A DNA stretch of 29,983 nucleotides, taken from a virus. This document shows positions 21,187 to 29,921 of this stretch, one piece after another. The stretch lies in the IMG/VR virus record IMGVR_UViG_3300032820_000072, positions 1 through 29,983 of that record. One strand, written 5' to 3'. Positions within the stretch are counted from its first letter, which is position 1; each line of letters begins with the position of its first letter. The notes under the pieces are model-generated. The model saw only the letters and a list, made by a program, of their open reading frames with translations, made no database searches and was not told the origin of the DNA. The translations under genes were made by a program, and so were the position numbers.

Positions 21187-24100
21187 TGCCTAGTTTTCAG
21201 GACGAATACGACGACCTAATCGAGGCCGAGCGTGCGCTCGACCAGTACGACAATCTGATGCAGCGAGCTGCGGGGCTGCAACCCAAGTCCGACGGGGGGG
21301 CGGACCCCAAGGCCCCCAAGGACCCCAAGGAAGCCAACAGGTTTAGCTCCGAGGCCCCCCTCCCTCACCGGGCCGTAGACTACGCCGCCCACTCGATTGC
21401 CAACATCTCCCTTGGCGGAATCAACTTTGTGGGCCGGGGCATGGAGGGCCTTGGCAAACAGCAACAGCATGAGTCCGATACTCAAGGGATTTGGCGTCAC
21501 CCCTCTCTCAGCAAACTAGAGAAGGCCCGCAGGTTTCTCGCCATCCACGGCCCCGGCCTGTCGGCTATCAACGCGACAGGGGCGGGCCGCGCCCTTGAGC
21601 GGGCGGGCCAGGCCACAAGCGGATTTGCCGACCCGTTGATTGACCGTAGTACGCTGGCCGGCGAAGTGACCGAGGCCCTAGGGTCCCTGGCCGCGTTCCC
21701 GGTGGCACCCTTTGCCGAATACCTTGAGACTTACGAACGCAACATGGCGGTCACTGGTGACCCCAAGAAAGCTCACGCTGCCGGTTCGCCGGTCCTGATA
21801 GTCAATACGGCATGGGAGGCGCTCGGTCTTGGGACAATGTTCAGGACGGCAAGGCGCATCTCTAGGATAGGCAAGCCAGGTCTACGTCAGGCCGTGGCTG
21901 CCACTGCTCAGGTGGCCCGCAGTATCGGCACCGAAGCCGGCACCGAGTTCATGCAGGAGGTCACGCACAACGCCGCCGAAATGTTCTACGATTCGGTCAA
22001 CGACAAGTTCGACCGCGACGGGTTCTTCAAGGCCGTTCGCAACGCTCCCCACGCCGCGCTCATCGGGGGATTTGTGGGCGGCATAGCCCCGGTTGTTGGT
22101 GGGTCTGCGGCACGGGCGGCACGGGCCGAAGGGCGAAAGATAGAGGCCGAGCAGGCCGGGATTAAGGCCGGCATTGACCGTCGTATCGAGGAGGCAACCG
22201 ATGCATGGTACGAGCCAGGAGGGCCGCTCGGCGAGGTCGAGGCCGAAGTAGAGCGCATCCTCAACGACCCCGGCGCTCCCCTTGACGAGGGACTTACCGA
22301 GGAGGAGCTGAGCGAGGGCCTCCGGGTGAGCGACAATACCGTCCCCTTCGAGGTGGACATCGAGAGCCTCAAGCCCGCCGTTGCCAAGGCTGTTCAGTTC
22401 AACCGCGACGAGCTGGGCCGACTACGCCGGACCTACGACCCAACCACAACGGACCCCGCCGAACGCCAGCGGGTCCTCCGGCGGGCCGTGGGCCGCATGG
22501 TCTCGATGGTCGAGGCTCACATCGATGAGTTCGGAGAGACCGACCCGACCTTCACGGGTATCGGTTGGTACTCGCTGGCCATCCAGAAGATGGAGGAGCT
22601 GTCTACACTCATACACCCAGAGCTGGCTGCCGACGACCACGCTACCTTCTTTAAGATTCTGCTCGCCGTTACATCCCCAGAGGTAGACCCGAACGTCAAC
22701 TTCGACGCGGCAATGGACATCTATACTGCGTGGAAGGAAGGGGGGTACAACCGACTACCCGAGGTGCCCCCGACCGGCACACTCACTGTCGATGGCCAGC
22801 AGAAATTGGCGTGGACACACGACCAACCCAAGTCAGGCATCGCCATGCTGAACCGCCTACTGGCGGACCTAGGTAGCATCAAGGCCGTCAATGAATGGCT
22901 CACCACCGAGCACCCGGTCGGGGTCACCGGCAAGGCCCAGCCGGGCGAGCTGCGCTACTACGGAAACGTCGCCGGCAAGTCAGGCGAAACCAAGATGGGG
23001 TACGCGGCCCTTGGGCCAAAGCGCGGGGAGTTCTTCTCGGCGCTGCGCGGCGAGCGAGGACATGTCTTTGACCTCTGGTTCACCCGCACATGGAATCGGG
23101 CCTTCGGCACTGGTGTTACCACCGACGCCGAGGGCAACACGGTCGAGGTTCGCGGTCCTCGTAATGAGGCCGAACGGGCCAACATGCGAATTGCATTACA
23201 GCGTGCTGCTGACAAGCTCGGGATGAACCCGGAGGACGTACAGGCAGTTCTGTGGTACGCCGAACAACACAAATGGGGGGATAATCCAACAGACTATGGC
23301 TCAGCGGCAAAAAGAAACATCGAACAAAGGAACCTCGAAAGGGTCTTCAGAAATGTCACAGGAGCACCAGCGGCGGGTGAAGAAGCTCAAGGCGTCGGGG
23401 CAACTGGAGAAGCTACTGGCGCTGGCGGGGGAGGAGTACAAGGCCCTCAAGTAGCCCAGGTCCTTGCCTCCACTAGCGCGCGCGAACCCATGTCGCCAGC
23501 CGAGGCTGCGGCCCAGCGGGACTCCGAAATTACAGTCGAGGTCCGCCAGCATGTGGATGTGGTCATCGAGTCCCTTAACGACTGGGCTAATGGCGACGTC
23601 ACCCTGGAGGCCACCCAGCCCGCCATTGGGGCCTGGACCGAGGGGGATGCGGGCAACAGGGGGGAAGCCTCATTCGTCATCAATGTAACCCTCAACCCCG
23701 AGCTTGATTCCAAGGAGCAGTGGCGGCTGCTGAAGTATGTAGGGGCCGTCGTCGGGGCGGAGTTAAATCAGACCGGGATTACGATTGTTGCCGGCAACCC
23801 CAAGGGCAAGGACCTTTACCACCGTGTTACCTTTAGTGCCCCGGCCGAGGAGATAGCCGAGGGGGCTCTGGCTGCCGGCCTCCCTGGCCTCACTTTGACA
23901 GATACCCCGGATGGCGGCAGTGTGCTACAGTTCTGGGATAGCAAGAGAACACACACTCTAGCTCTTCTGGATTTCCTAGGGAGGAATGACGATGTCATCG
24001 AAAACTACGAATTCACCGAAGTCCGCGGCGAAGAAATCGCCGGGAAACGGGTCGGCTACGACCGAGACAAAGCGCAAAAAACCTATCAGCGATTTCGACG

Positions 24101-27100
24101 CGGCGTTGAAAGCGGTAGAGGCGCACCCAAAATCCCGACGGCTTCCGGCCGGGTTCGCGACCATCTTGCCCCAGCCGAACAACAGGCCCCGCTAGACCTT
24201 GTCGAGGAAGCTGGACCCAGCTACGCGGACGCGGATAGCGACACTGTTCGCCAAGCTCTTCGCGATGAACTCGAACAGGCCGGACACGACGTATACTCGG
24301 TTGGCGACCAACTGCCTATTACCGGGACCCACCAACTCGCTGTCGGTATCACTGAGAGTTTTGCCGAAGACCGGGTAGCCGACCTCCGTGGCCGCAAGGT
24401 TGAGTCCGCCCAGGACCTAGCCGCCGCAGCTCACATCCTCCGCAGCCCACGCTTTGAAACCCTCCGGGTCATCTACGTCAAGGACGGGGTGATTGTCGGC
24501 CAGCATGACATGACGTCGCGCCTGCCGGACAGGGTTAACATCAAATCGTTTGGCACCGGCTCCGACATCAGGAGCCGTATTTCCGACGGCATGGCGGCCA
24601 CTGGCGCAGACGGTTTCTATCTGATGCACAATCACCCATCGGGGGTGCCCCAGCACTCCCCCACCGATGACGCGCTGACGCAGGCCGTCGAGGAGTACAG
24701 CCGCGGGGATGGCATCAGCGGGCAGAGCATTAAGTTCCACGGGCATGTCATCCTTAATCACGCGCAGTTCGGTTGGTACGACCCCGACTCCGGCGAGTGG
24801 TCGTTGCAGGACAACCCCGCCGGCCAAGGCCCGGACCCGGCACTGAGCCCGTCGCTCGACCACCCCCTACTGGGGACCGCGCTGACATCCCCGGATGACG
24901 TATGGTCGGCCGCCAGTGTGCTCAACGAGTCTGAGGACATTGTGACAATCTTCTTTATGGACTCAAAGATGCACATCCGAGCCATCGAGGCCGTGAGTGT
25001 GGATGCTTATAACAGCGGCGACCTGGGCGACTGGGTGACTGCCCGAGCGCGCGCTCTCGGCGCTAAGGGCGTGCTTGTGGCCGCCAATAATGAGCAGGCA
25101 ACGGGACATGAGCGGGTGGCAGCCGTTCAACAGGACCTCATCATCGGCGTAGTGGTACTTGGTCGCGCCAGCACGGTGACGAGGTCGGCCACATTCGAGC
25201 GACTGAAATCGCAGGCCGACAAGCGCGGGATACAGTCCGAGCGGGTGCTCGCTGCCGAGCCCAACTGGACCTTCCCCCCTGATGAGGATGAGGCGGGCGC
25301 TACGTTGCCCGCTGAACAGACCGAGGAGGGTGCTACGCGACGGGTGTGGCAGATGACGGACATAGAGTTCGTAGCGGCGGCCGAGGCTGGCCGCGTCCAT
25401 CAGGCCACAGGCATACCTACGCCCGGCAAGCCCACGGAGGCTGACACCCCCATCTCGATTGGCGAAAGAGAGGGGTATAGCGCAAACGACATCGCGGCTT
25501 TTTACGCAAAGAGGAGGGGGGTTTTTCAGAAGGGCATACACGACAGTGAGTTCTTTGTGCGGGCACAGCGGGCACATCGCGAGCTAGTCGAAGACGCCAT
25601 CCTTGAAGGCTACCCGGTCCCCGCTGAAGTTCTTGCTGACTACGAGGCTGGCCCAATAGTCGAAGAGGCCGGCCCGACCTACGACGGCAGCAAGCCAAAA
25701 ATCTATTTCAACTTCGACCGCATCAAGACCGCCGAGGATATTAAGGAGGCCCTGGCCGAGACCCTGGACAAGGACGCCGATGCCATCAACGCCAAGCGTG
25801 GTGGCGAAACGGTTACGCATGAGGAGACCGAGCGGCTAGCCGAGGAACTCAACCTAACGGCCGAGGACCTGGAGGCCCGCCGGGGCAAGGGGCAGAACGC
25901 GCTGACGGGGCCAGAGGCGGTAGCTTACCGCAAGATGCTGGTCGCGTCGGTCGAGCACCTAGTGAAGCTCGCCAAGATAGCGAGTTCACCGCACTCCTCT
26001 GACATAGACGTCTATAATTTTGAGCGAATGAGGGGCATCCATTACGCCCTGCAAAGCGAGGTCATGGCCGCGCAGACCGAGACGGCCCGTGGATTGAACG
26101 CCTTCGCTATCGATGTCGAGTCCGACATCGAACGCCGACAGGCGCTCGATGCCCTCATCAACCAGGAGGGCGGCGATGTTGATAGTCGCGAGTTCGCCAA
26201 GAGGCTGGCGCAGATTGCCGATACGTCGGGCAACGCGGGCGTCAACGTGGCTGTCCGCAAGAGCTTCGCCGCTAACTTCAGGGACATCTTCTTCGAGGTA
26301 TGGATTAACGGCCTGCTCTCTGCCCCCGTCACTCACATTGTGAATCTAACATCAAACCTGCTGACCGCCGTGTGGGCTATACCCGAGCGTGCGCTCATGG
26401 GTGTCATCTCCCAGCACATCACTGGCGGGGATGCCCGAGCGGCCGAGGCGCGCGCGATGTTCTGGGGTGCCCTCCAGGGGGCACGCGAGGGCTGGGTGTT
26501 GGCGGGCAAGGCGCTGAGAACCGGCAAGAGCCACTTCGGAATGAGTAAGCTGGAGCTTCGCGACACAGAGGCGCTGCGCGCTGCTAACCTGGGGCTCGAC
26601 CCCGCGGCAATCTCGGGTAAGGGCGTCGATATGCTCGGCAAGGCCGTTCGGTTCTCCGGTCGGATGTTGGTTGCCGGCGACGACTACTTCAAGGCCGTCG
26701 CCTACCGACAGGAACTCCATGCGTTGGCGTACCGCCAGGCGGCATCCGAGGGACTGGAGGGGGACGCCGACGCAATGGCGGCACGGATGGCCGAGATAAT
26801 GGCCGACCCGCCGGCCAAGATGAAGGTCGCCAGTCAGAACTTCGCCGCCTACCAGACCTACACGAACAAGCTCGGCAAGAAAGGGCAGCAGTTCCAGACG
26901 CTCATGGGTGGTGAGGGTTGGGGCATCCTTGGCACTTTAGTGATGCCGTTCAAGCGAACCCCAATCAACATCACCAAGTACGCATTCCAGCGCACGCCGC
27001 TAGCGGCAGGGAGCGCGGCTGTTAGGGCCGACATCAAGGCGGGCGGCAACCGTGCCGCGCAGGCTTGGGCTCGCATCGGGCTGGGTTCGAGTGCGCTGGC

Positions 27101-28067
27101 CACAAGCGCGACCCTGGTCGCGGCCGGTCTCCTCACGGGTGGCGGCCCGCCGGACAAGGACCTACGTAAATTCCTGAGAGACCAGGGATGGAGGCCGTAC
27201 TCCCTCAAGGTAGGCGGGCGCTATTATCGGTATAACAGGCTGGACCCGCTGGGGTTGCTGATTGGCATGGGCGCCGACTTGGGCGAGATTATCCAGTTTG
27301 CCGGCGAACCCGACTCCGAAGAATTAATGTCCGGCATGCTGTTCAGTTACTTCCGGGCAATGGGCGAGCGTCCGTATGTCATGGGCCTAGCCGAGGCGTT
27401 CACTGCCATGACCGGCGACGAGACATGGGAACGTGAACGGTTCCTACAGAGGTTTGCCGGGACATTGATTCCTTTCTCGACCTTAGTGGCGCACACCGAG
27501 CGTGCGATTGACCCCGAGATGCGCGAAATTCGAGGCACCAGCGACGAGATTGTACCTGATGCCCAGAGGGATTTCCTCCAGTCCCTACTGAACTCGGCCT
27601 GGGAGCGGACCCCGCTTGCCAGTGGGGGCCTTTCCGAGCGTCGGGACATCTGGGGTGAGCCGATGAGTTACAGCTCGGGGCTCGGTTGGATTTACGACTT
27701 CCTATCCCCCATAGCCGTCAGCAAGGATGAGCCCGACGCGGTCAGTCAGATGTTTGTGGACAATCACGTTGGGCTGGAATTACCCCGCGCCGCCATCGGG
27801 CATGTCAAGCTGACCGGCGAGGAGCATTCCCGCTATACGGAGCTTGCCGGCAAGATGGCCAAGCAGAAGCTCGAAGAGCAGTTGGCCGGCGGTAAGTTCA
27901 AGAAGCTAACCACGGGGGCCGGGTCGCAGACATCCGAACAACTGATGCACACAGTCAACATGGCGCGTGCCCAGGCCAAGGAACTGGTGAAGAAGGAGTT
28001 CCCAGGTCTCAAGGCCCGAATCGACGCGAGGCAGGCCCGGCTTCAAGCCGCCCTGATGGGAGAGTAG
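21186..28067 (+). CDS. Giant internal/polyvalent virion protein with JAMM (RadC-like) domain
   Basis: 2293 residues from GTG 21186 (TAGTG); T7 gp16 has 1318. Helical N-terminus with glycine-rich hydrophobic segments near residue 290. A domain spans about 455-690 (T-F-T-G-I-G-W-Y to V-L-W-Y-A-E-Q) as seen in other giant phage proteins. A Gly-rich linker lies at about 725-758, then a mixed domain. The RadC/JAB core is H1148-N-H1150-P-S-G with S1158 and D1161, a JAMM zinc site. About 1235-1352 looks like a second copy lacking that site. Helical repeats follow, then L-L-S-A-P-V-T-H-I-V-N-L-T-S-N near 1700 and a hydrophobic region near 1965, shared by large polyvalent proteins. Such proteins are ejected with DNA and may counter host defence. 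No lytic transglycosylase motif recognised. The two linkers carry alternate-frame ORFs. Confidence 0.85.
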   Translation: MPSFQDEYDDLIEAERALDQYDNLMQRAAGLQPKSDGGADPKAPKDPKEANRFSSEAPLPHRAVDYAAHSIANISLGGINFVGRGMEGLGKQQQHESDTQGIWRHPSLSKLEKARRFLAIHGPGLSAINATGAGRALERAGQATSGFADPLIDRSTLAGEVTEALGSLAAFPVAPFAEYLETYERNMAVTGDPKKAHAAGSPVLIVNTAWEALGLGTMFRTARRISRIGKPGLRQAVAATAQVARSIGTEAGTEFMQEVTHNAAEMFYDSVNDKFDRDGFFKAVRNAPHAALIGGFVGGIAPVVGGSAARAARAEGRKIEAEQAGIKAGIDRRIEEATDAWYEPGGPLGEVEAEVERILNDPGAPLDEGLTEEELSEGLRVSDNTVPFEVDIESLKPAVAKAVQFNRDELGRLRRTYDPTTTDPAERQRVLRRAVGRMVSMVEAHIDEFGETDPTFTGIGWYSLAIQKMEELSTLIHPELAADDHATFFKILLAVTSPEVDPNVNFDAAMDIYTAWKEGGYNRLPEVPPTGTLTVDGQQKLAWTHDQPKSGIAMLNRLLADLGSIKAVNEWLTTEHPVGVTGKAQPGELRYYGNVAGKSGETKMGYAALGPKRGEFFSALRGERGHVFDLWFTRTWNRAFGTGVTTDAEGNTVEVRGPRNEAERANMRIALQRAADKLGMNPEDVQAVLWYAEQHKWGDNPTDYGSAAKRNIEQRNLERVFRNVTGAPAAGEEAQGVGATGEATGAGGGGVQGPQVAQVLASTSAREPMSPAEAAAQRDSEITVEVRQHVDVVIESLNDWANGDVTLEATQPAIGAWTEGDAGNRGEASFVINVTLNPELDSKEQWRLLKYVGAVVGAELNQTGITIVAGNPKGKDLYHRVTFSAPAEEIAEGALAAGLPGLTLTDTPDGGSVLQFWDSKRTHTLALLDFLGRNDDVIENYEFTEVRGEEIAGKRVGYDRDKAQKTYQRFRRGVESGRGAPKIPTASGRVRDHLAPAEQQAPLDLVEEAGPSYADADSDTVRQALRDELEQAGHDVYSVGDQLPITGTHQLAVGITESFAEDRVADLRGRKVESAQDLAAAAHILRSPRFETLRVIYVKDGVIVGQHDMTSRLPDRVNIKSFGTGSDIRSRISDGMAATGADGFYLMHNHPSGVPQHSPTDDALTQAVEEYSRGDGISGQSIKFHGHVILNHAQFGWYDPDSGEWSLQDNPAGQGPDPALSPSLDHPLLGTALTSPDDVWSAASVLNESEDIVTIFFMDSKMHIRAIEAVSVDAYNSGDLGDWVTARARALGAKGVLVAANNEQATGHERVAAVQQDLIIGVVVLGRASTVTRSATFERLKSQADKRGIQSERVLAAEPNWTFPPDEDEAGATLPAEQTEEGATRRVWQMTDIEFVAAAEAGRVHQATGIPTPGKPTEADTPISIGEREGYSANDIAAFYAKRRGVFQKGIHDSEFFVRAQRAHRELVEDAILEGYPVPAEVLADYEAGPIVEEAGPTYDGSKPKIYFNFDRIKTAEDIKEALAETLDKDADAINAKRGGETVTHEETERLAEELNLTAEDLEARRGKGQNALTGPEAVAYRKMLVASVEHLVKLAKIASSPHSSDIDVYNFERMRGIHYALQSEVMAAQTETARGLNAFAIDVESDIERRQALDALINQEGGDVDSREFAKRLAQIADTSGNAGVNVAVRKSFAANFRDIFFEVWINGLLSAPVTHIVNLTSNLLTAVWAIPERALMGVISQHITGGDARAAEARAMFWGALQGAREGWVLAGKALRTGKSHFGMSKLELRDTEALRAANLGLDPAAISGKGVDMLGKAVRFSGRMLVAGDDYFKAVAYRQELHALAYRQAASEGLEGDADAMAARMAEIMADPPAKMKVASQNFAAYQTYTNKLGKKGQQFQTLMGGEGWGILGTLVMPFKRTPINITKYAFQRTPLAAGSAAVRADIKAGGNRAAQAWARIGLGSSALATSATLVAAGLLTGGGPPDKDLRKFLRDQGWRPYSLKVGGRYYRYNRLDPLGLLIGMGADLGEIIQFAGEPDSEELMSGMLFSYFRAMGERPYVMGLAEAFTAMTGDETWERERFLQRFAGTLIPFSTLVAHTERAIDPEMREIRGTSDEIVPDAQRDFLQSLLNSAWERTPLASGGLSERRDIWGEPMSYSSGLGWIYDFLSPIAVSKDEPDAVSQMFVDNHVGLELPRAAIGHVKLTGEEHSRYTELAGKMAKQKLEEQLAGGKFKKLTTGAGSQTSEQLMHTVNMARAQAKELVKKEFPGLKARIDARQARLQAALMGE
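23296..23454 (+). CDS. Alternate-frame nested ORF in the first linker of the giant gene
   Basis: 52 residues in the +1 frame of the polyvalent gene, starting M-A-Q-R-Q-K-E-T-S-N-K; a second ATG at 23353 is possible. The C-terminal 33 residues are a charged helix (Q-R-R-V-K-K-L-K-A-S-G-Q-L-E-K-L-L). By hand count 30 of those 33 codons end in G or C, against 10 of 33 in the main frame over the same bases, where the protein is a low-complexity Gly/Ala/Glu linker. That reversal suggests selection acts on this frame. No strong Shine-Dalgarno precedes 23296; GAAAGGG stands before 23353. Function unknown. Confidence 0.5.
   Translation: MAQRQKETSNKGTSKGSSEMSQEHQRRVKKLKASGQLEKLLALAGEEYKALK
23980..23984 (+). 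promoter_or_regulatory. Shine-Dalgarno inside the giant gene
   Basis: GGAGG, seven bases before the ATG at 23992 in the +1 frame. Good sites are rare inside long genes, and this one heads a 67-codon ORF. Confidence 0.4.
23992..24195 (+). CDS. Alternate-frame nested ORF in the second linker of the giant gene
   Basis: 67 residues, again in the +1 frame, starting M-S-S-K-T-T-N-S-P-K-S-A-A-K-K; the ATG at 23986 is too close to the Shine-Dalgarno. The product is basic and disordered for 30 residues, then helical (S-D-F-D-A-A-L-K-A-V-E-A-H-P), with a Pro-rich end. About 48 of 67 codons end in G/C against 39 of 67 in the main frame, a mild bias only. It covers the linker leading into the JAMM domain. 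Could be real or chance. Confidence 0.35.
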   Translation: MSSKTTNSPKSAAKKSPGNGSATTETKRKKPISDFDAALKAVEAHPKSRRLPAGFATILPQPNNRPR

Positions 28068-28068
28068 C

Positions 28069-28983
28069 ATGCCGTTACCACCAGATTTTAAGGTTGAGGA
28101 CGAGGCCCCGAGGGTCCAGTACACGGCCTCCGGGGGTAACACTGAGTTCGCCTACACCTGGCCAATCTTTGCCACCACGGACCTTGACGTCTTTGTCAAC
28201 GGAGTAGCCCAGACCGAGGGGGCCGGCAATGACTACACGGTCACGGGTAACGGTGCCGGGGAAACGGGTATTAACCAAGAGGGGGGTGGTAAGGTAGTAT
28301 TCGAGAGCGGACTGACGGGGGGCGATGTGGTCACGGTAGTGCGTGACATCGCGATTGCCCGTACCAGTGACTTCGTCCAGGGCGGCCCACTACGGGCACG
28401 GCAACTGAACGACCAACTGGATAAGCTCATAGGAATGTTGCAACAGCTTGAGATGAACATTGCACGCTCACTGCGCGTGCCGGTCACCAGCGATTTCCTG
28501 AGCACACTATCGACCGACCTACCCACGCCGGAGGCTAACAAGCTGCTCGGCTGGAACTCAGCCGGGACCGCAATCCAGAATCTATCGCTGGCCAGCTCCG
28601 TCGCCTCCAACCCCTGGTTGACCCAGACCCCCACCATCGCGGTCGTCGGTACGTCGGCCACGGTCACCTACACTTTGAAGAAAATCGAGGGCGGGGTGGA
28701 CACTGGGGCCAGCTCAACGGACGACGGTGTCATAGCCGGGGTCAGCCTATCTGACTCGACCGGGAGCGCCTCTCCGTCCACTACAGCGGCCATATCGGGC
28801 AGCTCTGTGCTCGATGGCGTTGGCACGGCCACCGCAATCGTCAAGCAGGGCAGCGATGGCACCATCGAGTTTACAATTACGGGAACTGCATCCTCATCAG
28901 TATATGTACGAATTGAGGCGGCGGCCGGCTCAAGCCGGCTGCTGCTGGATAAAGACGGGGCCAACGCGGTCACGTTCGCTTAG
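28069..28983 (+). CDS. Tail fibre protein with T7-fibre-like N-terminal domain
   Basis: 304 residues, starting one base after the giant gene's stop. The first 140 residues match the N-terminal tail-attachment domain of podophage fibres (T7 gp17 type): V-Q-Y-T-A-S-G-G-N-T-E-F-A-Y-T-W-P, L-D-V-F-V-N-G-V-A-Q-T, D-Y-T-V, G-D-V-V-T-V-V-R-D-I-A-I-A-R-T-S-D-F, and the helix L-R-A-R-Q-L-N-D-Q-L-D-K-L. The rest is a Ser/Thr-rich beta domain. The protein is short for a complete fibre (T7: 553), so it probably serves as an adaptor to which the following receptor-binding protein docks. Confidence 0.85.
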   Translation: MPLPPDFKVEDEAPRVQYTASGGNTEFAYTWPIFATTDLDVFVNGVAQTEGAGNDYTVTGNGAGETGINQEGGGKVVFESGLTGGDVVTVVRDIAIARTSDFVQGGPLRARQLNDQLDKLIGMLQQLEMNIARSLRVPVTSDFLSTLSTDLPTPEANKLLGWNSAGTAIQNLSLASSVASNPWLTQTPTIAVVGTSATVTYTLKKIEGGVDTGASSTDDGVIAGVSLSDSTGSASPSTTAAISGSSVLDGVGTATAIVKQGSDGTIEFTITGTASSSVYVRIEAAAGSSRLLLDKDGANAVTFA

Positions 28984-28991
28984 GAGAAATT

Positions 28992-29921
28992 ATGGCAACG
29001 ACCAAACTAGGTAACCTGGGCCTGACCGCCGACATCCTCAACGGGACGGTCGTCACCACCGACCTTGCATCGACCGGCGCGACGACGGCCGGCTATGTCC
29101 TGAGTACCGACGGTGACGGCACGATGACCTGGGTCTCGAACTCGGCCGCCATCGCAGCCGACAGCGTGGACTCCGACGCCTACGTCGATGGCTCCATCGA
29201 CAACGTCCACCTCGCAGCGAACAGCGTGGACTCAGACAACTACGTTGACGGCTCTATCGACAACGCCCACCTCGCAGCGAACAGCGTGGACTCTGACCAG
29301 TACGTTGACTTGTCTATCGACAACATACACCTCGCGGCCGGGTCAGATACCACCGGCATTACAAGCGACAAGCTGGCCATAGGCCGGGAGGAGCTTCGGG
29401 GTAACACCTGGAAAATAGGCGCGGACGACAAGACAATGATTGCTGACCGTAGCCAGGGGGGCACCTCCGGGGCATACACGCTCAAGCCCCTCGTTCTCTA
29501 CATACTGGACATGACATCGCTTGCGACCGCTGTGTACCCCACCGCAGCCGCAGACATCGGCAGGAAGCTGATGTTCCGGGTTGGGTTCAGCACCGTCGAG
29601 GACGGGTTCAAGCCCGACCCCAACGTGGCCATCACTGGCGTCAACAACACCGACGATTTCACGCCCGCCGCCGGGGCGGACATAACCTCGACCGAGGCCG
29701 GGTGGGAAATGGCAGACGGCGCGGGCACTTGCCAGGGCGTCTTCGCGCCGTCAATCACTACGACCCTGTACCAACGAGTCCCGCTCGTTCTGGATGTAAC
29801 CAGCACGCACACCGGCACAACCACGAAGTCCTACCTCCAGGTAATGAACATGGGCATGGGCACACTCTGGTCTCCCAGTAGTGCCCCTGCACTCGAAGTC
29901 ACCTGGGACGGCAGCAGCTAA
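28992..29921 (+). CDS. Tail fibre / receptor-binding protein with 20-residue repeats
   Basis: 309 residues with TAGGAGA eight bases before ATG 28992. N-terminus G-L-T-A-D-I-L-N-G-T-V-V-T-T-D and S-T-D-G-D-G-T-M-T-W-V are common in phage fibres. Three tandem repeats follow (N-S-V-D-S-D-N-Y-V-D-G-S-I-D-N-A-H-L-A-A), a beta-helix or triple-fibre shaft pattern. The C-terminal 200 residues are a beta-rich head, probably the receptor-binding tip. Its stop is followed immediately by another ATG. Confidence 0.8.
   Translation: MATTKLGNLGLTADILNGTVVTTDLASTGATTAGYVLSTDGDGTMTWVSNSAAIAADSVDSDAYVDGSIDNVHLAANSVDSDNYVDGSIDNAHLAANSVDSDQYVDLSIDNIHLAAGSDTTGITSDKLAIGREELRGNTWKIGADDKTMIADRSQGGTSGAYTLKPLVLYILDMTSLATAVYPTAAADIGRKLMFRVGFSTVEDGFKPDPNVAITGVNNTDDFTPAAGADITSTEAGWEMADGAGTCQGVFAPSITTTLYQRVPLVLDVTSTHTGTTTKSYLQVMNMGMGTLWSPSSAPALEVTWDGSS
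29161..29340. repeat. Three 60-base tandem repeats in fibre gene
   Basis: Copies start at 29161, 29221 and 29281, each with ACAGCGTGGACTC and ending near CACCTCGC. They encode 20-residue shaft repeats. Third-position substitutions and a few amino-acid changes separate them, so the array is not freshly duplicated. Confidence 0.9.

Noticed and set aside
23464-23688. Third +1-frame ORF in the giant gene
   Set aside because: Product is Arg/Ser/Pro-rich as expected of a shadow frame, no ribosome-binding site, and the main frame here encodes a normal mixed domain.
24963-25577. 204-codon minus-strand ORF opposite the giant gene
   Set aside because: No motif or plausible start; the + strand is unambiguously coding here. 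Treated as a shadow.
29161-29340. 60-base repeats considered as a CRISPR-like or regulatory array
   Set aside because: They are directly adjacent without spacers, in frame, and encode fibre-shaft repeats.
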